In this document: piece by piece, positions 1-8,697 of the stretch
Numbering within the stretch: position 1 is the stretch's first letter
Layout of the letters: each line of letters starts with the position of its first letter
NCBI GenBank assembly: GCA_035647615.1
Contig: DASRND010000029.1
Span: 1-64,000 of the forward strand
DNA from: Bacteroidales bacterium
Lineage (GTDB): Bacteria > Bacteroidota > Bacteroidia > Bacteroidales > 4484-276
DNA length: 64,000 nt
Direction: 5' to 3'
The notes under the pieces: generated by a model
The model's database searches: none
The model's input: the letters and a program-made list of their open reading frames with translations, nothing else
Told to the model about the DNA's origin: nothing
Translations under genes and position numbers: made by a program

Positions 1-2
1 CA

Positions 3-1115
3 ATGAGAAAATTATTTACATTTTTTGCAGTCCTATTAACTGCAAGTGTGTTTGCTCAATCACCCGACAAAATGAGCTATCAGGCAGTAATCCGTGACAG
101 TAACCTTGAGTTAATAACAAACACGGCAATCGGGATGCAAATAAGTATTCTGCAAGGCTCGGCAAGTGGAACAGCGGTGTATGTTGAAACTCAAACACCA
201 ACCACCAATGCCAATGGTTTGGCAAGCATAGAAATAGGAGCTGGAACAGTTCAAACTGGCGATTTAGCAACTATCGACTGGGCAAACGGACCGTACTTTA
301 TTAAAACAGAAACTGACCCTGAAGGAGGAGCCAACTATACCATAACCGGAACAAGCGAACTGCTGAGCGTGCCCTTTGCTTTGCATGCCAACGAAACTGA
401 CCCAAGAGTTCCGCAAGGCACAAGCCCCGGCGAAATGCAATACTGGAATGGCACAGAATGGGTAATAGTTGCAGCAGGTAATGAAGGCGATATTTTAACC
501 TTCGTTGGCGGTGCGCCTGCATGGGAAGGACAACAAACTGTGGGCGAAGTAGAAAATCCAGCTACCGGCAAAATATGGATGGACAGAAATGTGGGAGCTT
601 CGCAAGTGGCAACCTCTCCTACCGATGCAGCTTCCTATGGCGGAATGTACCAATGGGGTAGGTTGACCGACGGGCACGAAATACCGACATCTGCCACAAC
701 TACTATTCTTAGTACAACTGATGTACCTGGACATGGCGATTTTATAATCGTCGATAATTCTCCTAATGATTGGCGTACTCCTCAGAACGATAATTTATGG
801 CAGGGCGTAGATGGAATCAACAACCCATGCCCAAGTGGTTTTCGTCTGCCTACTGATGCTGAATGGGATGCCGAACGTCTAAGTTGGAGCAGCAACGATG
901 CTGCGGGTGCTTTTGCCTCACCACTTAAATTGCCCCTTCCGGGCAACCGCGACGGCAAGAATGGCGTAATTGGCTCAGCCGGCAGTTGGGGCACTTGTTA
1001 TTCCAGTACTATTGATGGCATTTATGTGTATTCCCTGTACTTCTATAGCGGCGGTGCAGGCAGGGACAAGGGTGTCCGAAGACATGGATACTCTGTTCGC
1101 TGCATTAAGGATTAA
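3..1115 (+). CDS. Secreted FISUMP-domain protein
   Basis: A 370-residue exported protein of unknown role. Residues 1-18 form a signal peptide (charged start, hydrophobic core, cut before Gln19). Residues about 20-180 are Thr/Ala-rich and look like the N-terminal beta-rich stalk found in many Bacteroidota surface proteins. From about residue 189 (GKIWMDRNVGA) to the C-terminal SVRCIKD the protein matches the Fibrobacter succinogenes major paralogous (FISUMP) domain, a C-type-lectin-like fold related to formylglycine-generating enzymes. There is no recognisable T9SS C-terminal domain. The ATG lies at the extreme edge of the window; the intact signal peptide suggests it is the true start, but upstream sequence cannot be seen. 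A hairpin terminator follows directly, so it is probably the last gene of its transcript. Confidence 0.75.
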   Translation: MRKLFTFFAVLLTASVFAQSPDKMSYQAVIRDSNLELITNTAIGMQISILQGSASGTAVYVETQTPTTNANGLASIEIGAGTVQTGDLATIDWANGPYFIKTETDPEGGANYTITGTSELLSVPFALHANETDPRVPQGTSPGEMQYWNGTEWVIVAAGNEGDILTFVGGAPAWEGQQTVGEVENPATGKIWMDRNVGASQVATSPTDAASYGGMYQWGRLTDGHEIPTSATTTILSTTDVPGHGDFIIVDNSPNDWRTPQNDNLWQGVDGINNPCPSGFRLPTDAEWDAERLSWSSNDAAGAFASPLKLPLPGNRDGKNGVIGSAGSWGTCYSSTIDGIYVYSLYFYSGGAGRDKGVRRHGYSVRCIKD

Positions 1116-1122
1116 ATGTGTT

Positions 1123-1174
1123 AAAAGTAGAAAGTTTGTAAAGTGAGTCCTTTATGAACTTTCTACTTTTTTTT
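1123..1174 (+). terminator. Rho-independent terminator after the FISUMP gene
   Basis: Arms 1123-1136 (AAAAGTAGAAAGTT) and 1157-1170 (AACTTTCTACTTTT) are perfectly complementary over 14 bp, with a 20-nt loop and an eight-T run at 1167-1174. An in-frame ATG at 1154 lies in this loop, which argues against using it as the start of the next gene. Confidence 0.75.
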
Positions 1175-1198
1175 AAACGATATAGAATTTCCTATTTT

Positions 1199-2602
1199 AT
1201 GAATTTCAAAAGGTTTCCTTCACTTTTAATTATTTGTTTTTTATCGTTTCATGTTTTAGCTCAGTATAACATCAACGGTAGTTTTCCCCCTTTGGCAGGA
1301 CAACAAGTTAAATTGGTAGGCTTTCAGGATTTTGGCATTTATACCATTGATAGCACCATAGTATCTAAACAAGGCAATTTCAAAATGAGTTATTCCGACA
1401 AAGACCAAGGCATGGGCTATTTGTCAGCAGCAGATAATGAAGCCTATTTTGTGGTGCTCGCGAATGAAAATATCCAGTTAAAGGGCCAAGTTTTTAGCCT
1501 ACCGGAAACTATCACAACCCTATCGGGAAATGAAAATAAATTGTTTACACAATATGCTTTAGAACATCCGCGCAGAGAACAAGCCCTGAGTGCATGGGAT
1601 TATTTGACTAAAATTTATACGCTCGATACGCTATTTGCTGTTCAGCCAGTCCCTAAACAAGCCATAGCCACCGAGAAACAACGCATTAAAGCAGAGGATA
1701 GCCTTTTTTTGGCTACCTTACCCAAATATTCTTATGTAAGTTATTATTTACCGCTTCGCAAACTGGTAAGTTCGGTTTCTACCATTGCCCAATACCGCAC
1801 CGAAGAAATTCCGTCTGCCATCGCTACATTCCGCAATATGGACTATACCGACCCGCGTCTTTATAAAAGTGGTTTGTTGAAAGAAACCATCGAGAGTCAT
1901 TTTTGGTTAATAGAAAATAGCGGTCGTTCATTAGATTCGGTGTTTTCCGAGATGAATATCTCCATCGACTTTATGCTAGGAAACCTTGCAGGTGATCCGA
2001 AAAAACTGAACGAAATAACCGATTTCCTTTTTAAATTATTGGAACGTCGCAGTTTATTTAAACCCGCTGAATATTTAGCTTTGAAAGTTCTGAATGAAGT
2101 TAGCTGCACCATCAACGACGACCTTATTGCGAAATTGGAAAGCTATCGTGCTATGAAAATAGGGAATATAGCTCCCGACTTTGATTTCGAAGACGATTGT
2201 TTTGCACCGGGCTACGATGTTGCCGATTCTCCCAAAAAACTGTCGGACATAAAGTGCAAATATACCGTTGTAATATTTGCTGCAAGTTGGTGCCCGCAAT
2301 GCCCCGAAGAACTTTCACAAATTGGCCGTTTGTACCAAAAGTGGAAAACGAATGACGTAGAAGTGGTTCATGTTTCTTTGGATGATGATGAGCAAATTTT
2401 CAGAAATTTCACCAGCATCTTTCCTTTTATCAGTGTATGCGACTATCAGAAATGGGACAGCCCGGTGGCAAATGCATACCACGTTTTTGCCACACCTACC
2501 ATTTATTTATTAAATGATAAGCAAGAGATTTTGCTAAAGCCCACCTCTGTGAGGCAATTAGATTCTTGGGTAGATTGGTATCTTGTGCAAGGCAACAAAT
2601 AA
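1199..2602 (+). CDS. TlpA/thioredoxin-like protein with DUF4369-like N-terminus
   Basis: A 467-residue exported thiol protein. Starting at ATG 1199 gives a clean signal peptide (MNFKRFPSLLIICFLSFHVLA). An earlier ATG at 1154 lies in the terminator loop and would add 15 residues ahead of the signal, so it was not used. Residues about 20-110 are beta-rich and resemble the DUF4369 domain that precedes TlpA-type thioredoxin folds in Bacteroidota. The thioredoxin domain occupies about 325-467, with the motif AASWCPQC (Cys365, Cys368) and a cis-Pro segment ATPTIYLL. Such proteins reduce or exchange disulfides in the periplasm; the partner is unknown. It precedes the radical SAM gene by 57 bp, but a functional link is only a guess. 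Confidence 0.75.
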   Translation: MNFKRFPSLLIICFLSFHVLAQYNINGSFPPLAGQQVKLVGFQDFGIYTIDSTIVSKQGNFKMSYSDKDQGMGYLSAADNEAYFVVLANENIQLKGQVFSLPETITTLSGNENKLFTQYALEHPRREQALSAWDYLTKIYTLDTLFAVQPVPKQAIATEKQRIKAEDSLFLATLPKYSYVSYYLPLRKLVSSVSTIAQYRTEEIPSAIATFRNMDYTDPRLYKSGLLKETIESHFWLIENSGRSLDSVFSEMNISIDFMLGNLAGDPKKLNEITDFLFKLLERRSLFKPAEYLALKVLNEVSCTINDDLIAKLESYRAMKIGNIAPDFDFEDDCFAPGYDVADSPKKLSDIKCKYTVVIFAASWCPQCPEELSQIGRLYQKWKTNDVEVVHVSLDDDEQIFRNFTSIFPFISVCDYQKWDSPVANAYHVFATPTIYLLNDKQEILLKPTSVRQLDSWVDWYLVQGNK

Positions 2603-2659
2603 AAAGGCTTGTAGAAAATAGATTAATTTTGAAAAATTAACCGAAACATTTTTTTCAGG

Positions 2660-3829
2660 ATGACATCCAAATTTACAAGACATTATCTCCCTGAACTATT
2701 TGCACTGAATTTCAGACGCTCGAAACCAAGCGTAGTAACCGTAAACCTCACCAGCCGCTGCAACCAGAGGTGTATTTATTGCGAAATTGGTAAAAACATA
2801 CCAAGCTCCTCAAAAGAGGAATTGACCAAAGAAGACTTGTTTTGGATCATTGATGAAATGGCCGCAAACAAAATTCGCAGAATGGCTTTGTGCGGCGGCG
2901 AACCTTTTTTGTTTGATGGCCTCATGGACGTTGTGGCATATGCCGGAAAAAACAAGATCCGCTGCGCCATTACAACAAACGGCATGACCGCCTACAAACT
3001 CAGCAAAGAAGAGCTAATCCTGCTCAAAAAACACAAGACCGAAATCAATATTTCCATCGATTCCTTTCGCGATAGCATCCAGTCGTTTACACGCGGCACT
3101 CCGGCTGCCCTCGCCAATGCGCTGAAATCGATAAAGCATTTGAGCGATAACAATATTCAACCTACACTACTCGCAGCCATCTCAAAATATAACTATCACG
3201 ATTTATCGGAGTTCTTTGCCCAGGCATGGGAAAAAGGTATTAAACAAGTTTTGTTTCAACCCATCATTTATTACTCAAATTACCCCGACAGGCCTGCCAT
3301 TGATGAAAAATCACTACTAAATGTAGGTGTCGAAAATATTGATGCCCTTTTGGTTGAATTAAGAAAGATTTTGCATTTTGAACGAAAACATCAAATAAAA
3401 ACAAACGTATATCGAATTTTACCCTGGATTGAATATTACCTGAAAACAGCAGCAGGCCAGGGTAGTAAATGGTTTTTTGATGGTGTGCTTGACACATTTT
3501 ATTGCAGGGAAATTTACGCTATCATCGATATTACCTACGATGGTGGAATACAACCCTGCGGCCTGGCTCTGGCCTCAATAAACATACACCAAAACCGGCA
3601 GTCCGGATTATTGGTTCTTTGGTCGGCAGCAACACAAGAAATTAAAGAGGATTTAGAAAACCAAAGATATCGTGAATATTGTAATGGATGCTGTCATCAC
3701 TTTAGCCGGAATATGCTGGCCTCGATTATGAAACATCCCATAAAAAACAGGCTTGCATTGTACCGCATATTTCCATTGATATTCTGGCGGACATTTTGGG
3801 GCGTTTCGAAAAATTTTAAAAAGGCATAG
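2660..3829 (+). CDS. Radical SAM protein with SPASM-like C-terminus
   Basis: A 389-residue radical SAM enzyme. The [4Fe-4S]-SAM motif is TSRCNQRCIYCEIG with Cys34, Cys38 and Cys41, followed by GGEPFLF, the usual SAM-contact strand. The TIM-barrel part runs to about residue 250. C-terminal cysteines at 282, 300, 341, 344 and 345 (FYC, QPCG, YCNGCC) could bind an auxiliary cluster as in SPASM/twitch proteins. The stop is only 1 bp before the next start (SDR gene), so the two are almost certainly cotranscribed. Radical SAM/SPASM proteins modify peptides, sugars or cofactors. No precursor peptide gene was seen, so the substrate is unknown. The C-terminus is basic and partly hydrophobic. Confidence 0.8.
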   Translation: MTSKFTRHYLPELFALNFRRSKPSVVTVNLTSRCNQRCIYCEIGKNIPSSSKEELTKEDLFWIIDEMAANKIRRMALCGGEPFLFDGLMDVVAYAGKNKIRCAITTNGMTAYKLSKEELILLKKHKTEINISIDSFRDSIQSFTRGTPAALANALKSIKHLSDNNIQPTLLAAISKYNYHDLSEFFAQAWEKGIKQVLFQPIIYYSNYPDRPAIDEKSLLNVGVENIDALLVELRKILHFERKHQIKTNVYRILPWIEYYLKTAAGQGSKWFFDGVLDTFYCREIYAIIDITYDGGIQPCGLALASINIHQNRQSGLLVLWSAATQEIKEDLENQRYREYCNGCCHHFSRNMLASIMKHPIKNRLALYRIFPLIFWRTFWGVSKNFKKA

Positions 3830-3830
3830 T

Positions 3831-4637
3831 ATGAAAATAATACTGGTAACCGGGGGAAACAGAGGAATAGGTTTTGAAATTTGCAGACAACTGGATAAAC
3901 TTGGGTACCAGGTAATACTTGGGTCGAGAGACCTGGAAAAAGGAGTAGCCGCGGCGGCCTTGCTAAGTAAAAATGTCTTTGTACATCAACTTGATGTTAC
4001 CAGCGAAGAAAGCATCCAGAGCCTATTTGGATTTGTTAAAACCGATTTTGGAAAGATTGATGTGCTAATAAATAATGCAGGAATTGGATCGGATGAGCAG
4101 GAGAAAAAACATACCATGGCAAGTGGAGTGAAAAATGTTTTGAAAACAAATTTGCCTGGTGTTTGGAAAATAGCTAAGACGGCTGTTCCCGTGTTGCGAA
4201 AAGCCGGTGTCATCGCACAAAAAGAAGGAGCCAAAGACGTTTCATTACAAAATGTAAAATGTTTGATGGATACTAATTTTTTCGGGCCCTGGCGTATGAT
4301 ACAGGTTTTTGTTCCGCTCCTCCAAAAAAGCGAAAACGGCAGGATAATCAATATTAGCAGTGGAAGGGGCGAATTGCAAAGCCTGACCGGAGAATATCCC
4401 GCTTACAGTATTTCAAAGGCATCGCTGAATGCAATAACTATTATGTTTTCGAACGAGCTGAAAGGAAAAGGAATAAGCGTAAATGCGATGTGTCCGGGTT
4501 GGGTAAAAACGGATATGGGTGGCACAGATGCACTGCGTAATGTTGGTCAGGGTGCCGACACAGCCGTTTGGCTTGCCACTGAAAAAGAAATTACTACAGG
4601 TAGATTTTTTAGGGATCGGCAGGAGATTGATTGGTAA
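3831..4637 (+). CDS. SDR family oxidoreductase with internal duplication
   Basis: A 268-residue short-chain dehydrogenase/reductase. It shows the NAD(P)-binding TGGNRGIG motif (residues 7-14), NNAG (81-84), the catalytic Ser at about 176 in INISSG, Tyr192 and Lys196 (YSISK), and CPGWVKTDMGG after that. The protein is longer than a typical 240-250-residue classical SDR because of extra sequence between NNAG and the catalytic Ser. Residues 103-124 and 145-166 resemble each other (TN..G.W......VP.L.K), which suggests an internal duplication with a 42-residue offset. It starts 1 bp after the radical SAM gene stop, so they are translationally close and probably act in one pathway. The substrate cannot be read from the sequence. 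Confidence 0.85.
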   Translation: MKIILVTGGNRGIGFEICRQLDKLGYQVILGSRDLEKGVAAAALLSKNVFVHQLDVTSEESIQSLFGFVKTDFGKIDVLINNAGIGSDEQEKKHTMASGVKNVLKTNLPGVWKIAKTAVPVLRKAGVIAQKEGAKDVSLQNVKCLMDTNFFGPWRMIQVFVPLLQKSENGRIINISSGRGELQSLTGEYPAYSISKASLNAITIMFSNELKGKGISVNAMCPGWVKTDMGGTDALRNVGQGADTAVWLATEKEITTGRFFRDRQEIDW

Positions 4638-4903
4638 TGGCACTTTAAAAATCGGCTCTTTTACAAAAAAAGGCAATAAGGTTTAAGTTCGTGAGGGGTA
4701 AATATTTCTATTAAGATTGGGTACAGAAGAATTAGGTTTGCGATTTTCTTCGATGACTGCTTTACGGATTTGAAAAAATGATTTTTTCTAATAAACCAAG
4801 GAAAGGAAAATCAGTTTTCATCTTTTGCCAAAACCTTATCAATATTTTTAACCTTAGTAGAAAAAAGCTTGCCTAATGTATTCAACCTTATTAGCTTATC
4901 ATT

Positions 4904-6160
4904 TCATAACATATGTGTTTTTGTACCTAGCAGAGTATCGGGCGAAGCGAGGGTGGGTAAAAGTTTCTCATAGAATTTAATCATCTGCTTTGCACAGTTC
5001 AAATAGTGGTACTCTGAAAAAGCCCGGTCATGTGCAGTCTCACCAACTTTTTGGCAAAATGAACGGGATGCAACACACTTCTTAATTTGGTGAACGAACT
5101 CTTCGGGGGTATCCGCAACCAGCACATCTTTGCCATCCATATATTTCATGCCTTGCAAGCCCACGGTGGTTGAAATAATACATTTTCTGAGTGCCATTCC
5201 CTCGATAATCTTGGCTCTGATTCCGCTTCCGCTCAATAAAGGAACAATCATTATTGCCTTATCTTGCTGATATTTTAAGGCATCAGGCACAGTGCCTTCA
5301 ACAATCAGATTCAGGCGTTTCATCTTTAAAAAACTATCAGGCATTTTCTTGCCGGCCATATATACTTTCAAATCAGGCAAGGCATTTTCGAGCAGCGGCA
5401 AAACCTCGGACACAAACCAATGCATTGCTTCTGTATTGGGTCGCCAATCCATCGAGCCGAGATGGTACACCACCGGGAAGTTCTCGTATTGTTTTTCAAA
5501 ATCATACTCTTTTAATGTATTAAAAATAAACCCGACAGGAATATTAACAACAGGAATACCTTTGGCAAAAGATTCAAAAATTTGTGCGTCGATTGGCGAT
5601 ATGGCAATGATACCATCGACTTTCGAAACTATCTGCTGTTCAAATATTTTGAGACGCGATGCAGCTATTCGCAAAAACATTTTTCGTATGGGATGTCTCA
5701 GGTTTTTCAATAATCTCTCCCAAATAACAAACTCAACATTTTGAGGCCGCAATACAATTTTAGCTTTCGTGTGCCGGCGGATGGTTTCGATGTAAAGACA
5801 CAGGTAAAGATGCTCAAGCTGAATAATATCGAATGTGTTTTTGTTTAAGATATCAATAAGCACTTTTTCAAATAATTTAGATTGGAAACGCTGGATAAAA
5901 TAGGATTTCCTACCAAACAAATTCTTAATGGCATCTGGTATTTTTATTCTGTTATCCACTGGTACGGCCACAAATTTTGTTTGGCTACGGAATGAAGGCG
6001 GGATCGTTTCGATGTCAATTTTATCGCGCAAAGGATTCATGGCCAAAACATTCACATCAGCCCCGGCCTCCAGCAAGCCAATTGCGGCATTGTAGATAGC
6101 AAGCGACCCGCCATCCTGAACCGGATAAGGAATTTTATGACAAACCTGTAATATTTTCAA
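4904..6160 (-). CDS. Glycosyltransferase family 4/1 (GT-B)
   Basis: A 418-residue GT-B glycosyltransferase, likely cytoplasmic. The N-terminus MKILQVCHKIPYPVQDGGS is the glycine-rich acceptor loop typical of GT4 enzymes in exopolysaccharide clusters, and the nucleotide-sugar site includes GSGIRAKIIEGMA with the conserved Glu. The start is TTG, overlapping the stop of the upstream aminotransferase (TTGA), so translation is coupled. Last gene of the minus-strand glycan operon. The reading frame continues without a stop for 30 codons after its TGA (4814-4903), so the C-terminus may have been shortened by a nonsense mutation. Sugar donor and acceptor are unknown. Confidence 0.85.
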   Translation of the reverse strand: MKILQVCHKIPYPVQDGGSLAIYNAAIGLLEAGADVNVLAMNPLRDKIDIETIPPSFRSQTKFVAVPVDNRIKIPDAIKNLFGRKSYFIQRFQSKLFEKVLIDILNKNTFDIIQLEHLYLCLYIETIRRHTKAKIVLRPQNVEFVIWERLLKNLRHPIRKMFLRIAASRLKIFEQQIVSKVDGIIAISPIDAQIFESFAKGIPVVNIPVGFIFNTLKEYDFEKQYENFPVVYHLGSMDWRPNTEAMHWFVSEVLPLLENALPDLKVYMAGKKMPDSFLKMKRLNLIVEGTVPDALKYQQDKAIMIVPLLSGSGIRAKIIEGMALRKCIISTTVGLQGMKYMDGKDVLVADTPEEFVHQIKKCVASRSFCQKVGETAHDRAFSEYHYLNCAKQMIKFYEKLLPTLASPDTLLGTKTHML

Positions 6161-7287
6161 AGCCTTGGTTTTTGAAATTCGATGATTGCCTGAGTGATAT
6201 ATTTTATTTCATTAACCGAAATATCATGAAAAAGTGGAAGGCATAAAATGCGGTCAGCATTGAAACGGGCTGTTGGCAAAGCGCCTGTTTTGTAAATTTT
6301 AAACTCACGATAATCTGTAATGAGTGGATAAAAATAGGTGCGGGGAAATATATTCTTACTTTCCAAATAATGCAATAATTCATCCCGGCCGGCACCAAAT
6401 TTTTCGGGATGCACGATTACCGGGAAATAGCCATAATTATAGCTCACCGATTTTTTATTATCAAAAAGGCTGAGCCCCTCTACGTTTTTCAAATGTTCAC
6501 GATATAGCAGCACAGCAGCTTTGCGCAAACCAATGACCTGTTTCATGTGTTTCAGTTGTGCCAGCCCAATGACTGCCTGTATCTCATTCATCTTCGCATT
6601 CAGGCCATAGCCCACAAGTTGATTGTCGGAGCCGATCCCGCTATTTTTCAGCGCATCAATATGTTTTTTTGTGGCCTCGTCATGACTGATGATTGCGCCT
6701 CCTTCGATGCTATTCATCACTTTGGTGGCATGAAAACTTAAAATGGATAAATCACCAAAATTAAGAACAGAATTATCATTTATATTCACGCCAAAACAAT
6801 GCGCTGCATCGTACACCACCTTCAGGCAATGCTTCTGTGCAATCTTATCGATGGCCTCTACATCGCAGGGATTCCCAAATACATGCACCGGAAGTATGGC
6901 CGAAGTGTCGGGAGTAATGGCGTGTTCAATTTTACTAATATCCATATTGAGATCGCAGCTACTAATATCTACGAAAACCGGTTTCAGATTGTTCCAGTAA
7001 ATACTCTGCGCTGTAGATATCCAGGAAAACGGGGTGGTAATTACTTCTCCGCTCAACTCTAGCGCCTTCAGAGCCAAAAGCAAAGCCATCGTACCATTCG
7101 AAACTAAGCTGATGTACTTTACCCCAAGATACGCGCAAAGTGCCTGTTCAAAAGCAGCATGGAAAACCCCGTCATTTGTTAGCTGCCGCGATTCCCAGAT
7201 CTCTTCCAAATAGGGGCGAACTTCATCGAAGGGAGGCAAAAACGGCTTCGTTATAAAAATCTTCTTATTGTTGCTGGTATCGTCCAT
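6157..7287 (-). CDS. DegT/DnrJ/EryC1/StrS-family aminotransferase
   Basis: A 376-residue PLP-dependent sugar aminotransferase, about the usual family length. The PLP lysine is Lys189 in SFHATKVMNS, preceded by VYDAAHCFGV (the Asp that contacts the pyridine nitrogen). The family transfers an amino group from glutamate to a nucleotide-linked keto-sugar, supplying amino sugars for surface glycans or natural products. Its stop overlaps the start of the GT4 gene. Upstream lies a 256-bp gap with a palindromic repeat that separates it from the GT2 and radical SAM genes of the same strand. The substrate sugar cannot be deduced; no dedicated nucleotide-sugar dehydratase is present in the window. Confidence 0.88.
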   Translation of the reverse strand: MDDTSNNKKIFITKPFLPPFDEVRPYLEEIWESRQLTNDGVFHAAFEQALCAYLGVKYISLVSNGTMALLLALKALELSGEVITTPFSWISTAQSIYWNNLKPVFVDISSCDLNMDISKIEHAITPDTSAILPVHVFGNPCDVEAIDKIAQKHCLKVVYDAAHCFGVNINDNSVLNFGDLSILSFHATKVMNSIEGGAIISHDEATKKHIDALKNSGIGSDNQLVGYGLNAKMNEIQAVIGLAQLKHMKQVIGLRKAAVLLYREHLKNVEGLSLFDNKKSVSYNYGYFPVIVHPEKFGAGRDELLHYLESKNIFPRTYFYPLITDYREFKIYKTGALPTARFNADRILCLPLFHDISVNEIKYITQAIIEFQKPRL

Positions 7288-7374
7288 TATCGTAAAGATC
7301 GTATATAATATTTGTTTAAAGGTAACTGTTTAGGTGGTTTTTTAAATTTACATTTAGTGCCTGGTTCTATGAAT

Positions 7375-7490
7375 TTAGGATTACCCATCGCGCATCCCCT
7401 GCCCCCTAAAGGGGGGAATTGCCAACGCACAAGCGAAAGTGTGTGGGAGGCTTCCCCTTTAGGGGATTGAGGGGTAGCGCGGGCATTTTG
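7375..7490. repeat. Palindromic intergenic element
   Basis: Two near-palindromes, CCCCTAAAGGGG (7403-7414) and CCCCTTTAGGGG (7454-7465), are reverse complements of each other. Flanking sequence extends the inverted repeat (CGCGCATCCCCT on the left, AGGGGTAGCGCG on the right), and the centre holds a smaller CGCAC/GTGTG hairpin. The whole can fold into one long stem. It resembles REP/MITE-like repeats; no coding capacity. It sits between two genes of one operon-like run. Confidence 0.65.
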
Positions 7491-7543
7491 GAAATAAAGA
7501 TTCATATGTTGAATTTATGTTTTCAAAGATAGCAGCTAAATAG

Positions 7544-8686
7544 TTACGTTTTAAGAATCATCTTATTTTCGGCATCAAACCTGGATGCTTTGTCTTTGCG
7601 GGCAAAAAGATGCAACCAATTTTTTCGGCTCACTAAAATATCAACAAAAGCCACCAGATAATAGAGATTAATCCTGACAAGATTAACCAGTCCGGATTGA
7701 AATTTTGTAATCATTTGCAAAATTGCCAGGATTAAAAACAACGACCCGGTACCAAACAGAATAAGAAACGCAAGGCCTTGTGGGATAAGAATTCCGCAAG
7801 CAATATAGCTTAGAAATAATAGCACAGGAATAAAGATGCGCAGGTATTTGTGCCAGAGCAGCATGGTGATTTGTAATTTGCTCAAATTAAAAATAATGCC
7901 TCTTTGGAAGAGCAACTGAAGGAGCCCTGTTAAATATCTTTTAGCCCTTTGGTAATTGTATAGCTCAGCAAAATTATCATCGATGATGGCGCAATGCTTA
8001 ATCATAACTATCTGCTTTGATTTTAATATGTGCAGGCTCAGGTATAAATCGTCAAGGATAATATGATTGGGGATTGGCGCGAAATATTGTTTTTTGATAG
8101 CATACAAAGGTCCGTAAACTCCCATGGTACTGCCGAGCTTGCTTTCGCACGTTTTTATAAAGTTTTCGTGCCGGCGGACAATCGAATCGCAATTGTCTTT
8201 GTCGATAGGCGACAAGCACCCCGACACGGCCCCGACGGTTTTGTTTTTTAATGGCTCAACGATGCGTTGAAGGCTGTTTGGACAAAGTTGTTGACGTTGA
8301 TCGCAAAAGATAATAATTTCGAGTCGCGCCTCCAAAACACCGCGATTCATCGAATCGGCAATGCCTTTGCGTTTGGTTTTTCTGATAATTCTAACGCCCG
8401 GCTGATGGAGATATTGATCGAGTATTTGTTGCGTGGAATCCCTGCTGCTATCATCAATAATGATCATTTCGTGGTTTTCGAATACAGCAAGTTCATTAAT
8501 AAGGAAATCAATTTTATTTTTCAGAAATGCTTCTGCATTGTAGGTGAGCAAAATTAGAGAAATGCCATCGATTTGTTCGGTTTCTTTTGGTGGGGTTGCC
8601 CTCGCAGAAAATGCCAGGCACAACCCTAATGGGTATATTAAATAGAGTACAATAAAAATAGCGGTTATCCAGAGTATCGTTAGCAT
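7544..8686 (-). CDS. Membrane glycosyltransferase family 2
   Basis: A 380-residue GT-A type glycosyltransferase. An N-terminal membrane segment (about residues 3-25) is followed by the GT2 domain: SLILLTYNAE, MIIIDDSSRDST (nucleotide-binding Asp pair), GIADSMNRG, and the IIFCDQRQ region in the place of the DxD motif. Two or three hydrophobic helices at about 290-350 anchor the C-terminus. Such enzymes add a sugar from a nucleotide donor to a lipid-linked or growing polysaccharide at the inner face of the membrane. The gene starts 11 bp after the radical SAM gene, so the two share a transcript. The DxD variant (DQR) may mean altered metal binding. Confidence 0.82.
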   Translation of the reverse strand: MLTILWITAIFIVLYLIYPLGLCLAFSARATPPKETEQIDGISLILLTYNAEAFLKNKIDFLINELAVFENHEMIIIDDSSRDSTQQILDQYLHQPGVRIIRKTKRKGIADSMNRGVLEARLEIIIFCDQRQQLCPNSLQRIVEPLKNKTVGAVSGCLSPIDKDNCDSIVRRHENFIKTCESKLGSTMGVYGPLYAIKKQYFAPIPNHIILDDLYLSLHILKSKQIVMIKHCAIIDDNFAELYNYQRAKRYLTGLLQLLFQRGIIFNLSKLQITMLLWHKYLRIFIPVLLFLSYIACGILIPQGLAFLILFGTGSLFLILAILQMITKFQSGLVNLVRINLYYLVAFVDILVSRKNWLHLFARKDKASRFDAENKMILKT

Positions 8687-8697
8687 CAGGGTACTTT

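Noticed and set aside
1154-1198. Upstream ATG start for the thioredoxin-like gene
   Set aside because: It lies in the loop of a strong terminator and would add a second hydrophobic stretch ahead of a complete signal peptide.
2624-2631. TAATTTTG upstream of the radical SAM gene as a promoter
   Set aside because: The -7 box matches, but the nearest TTG is 12 bp away and no other -33 is at 17-22 bp, so support is too weak to list.
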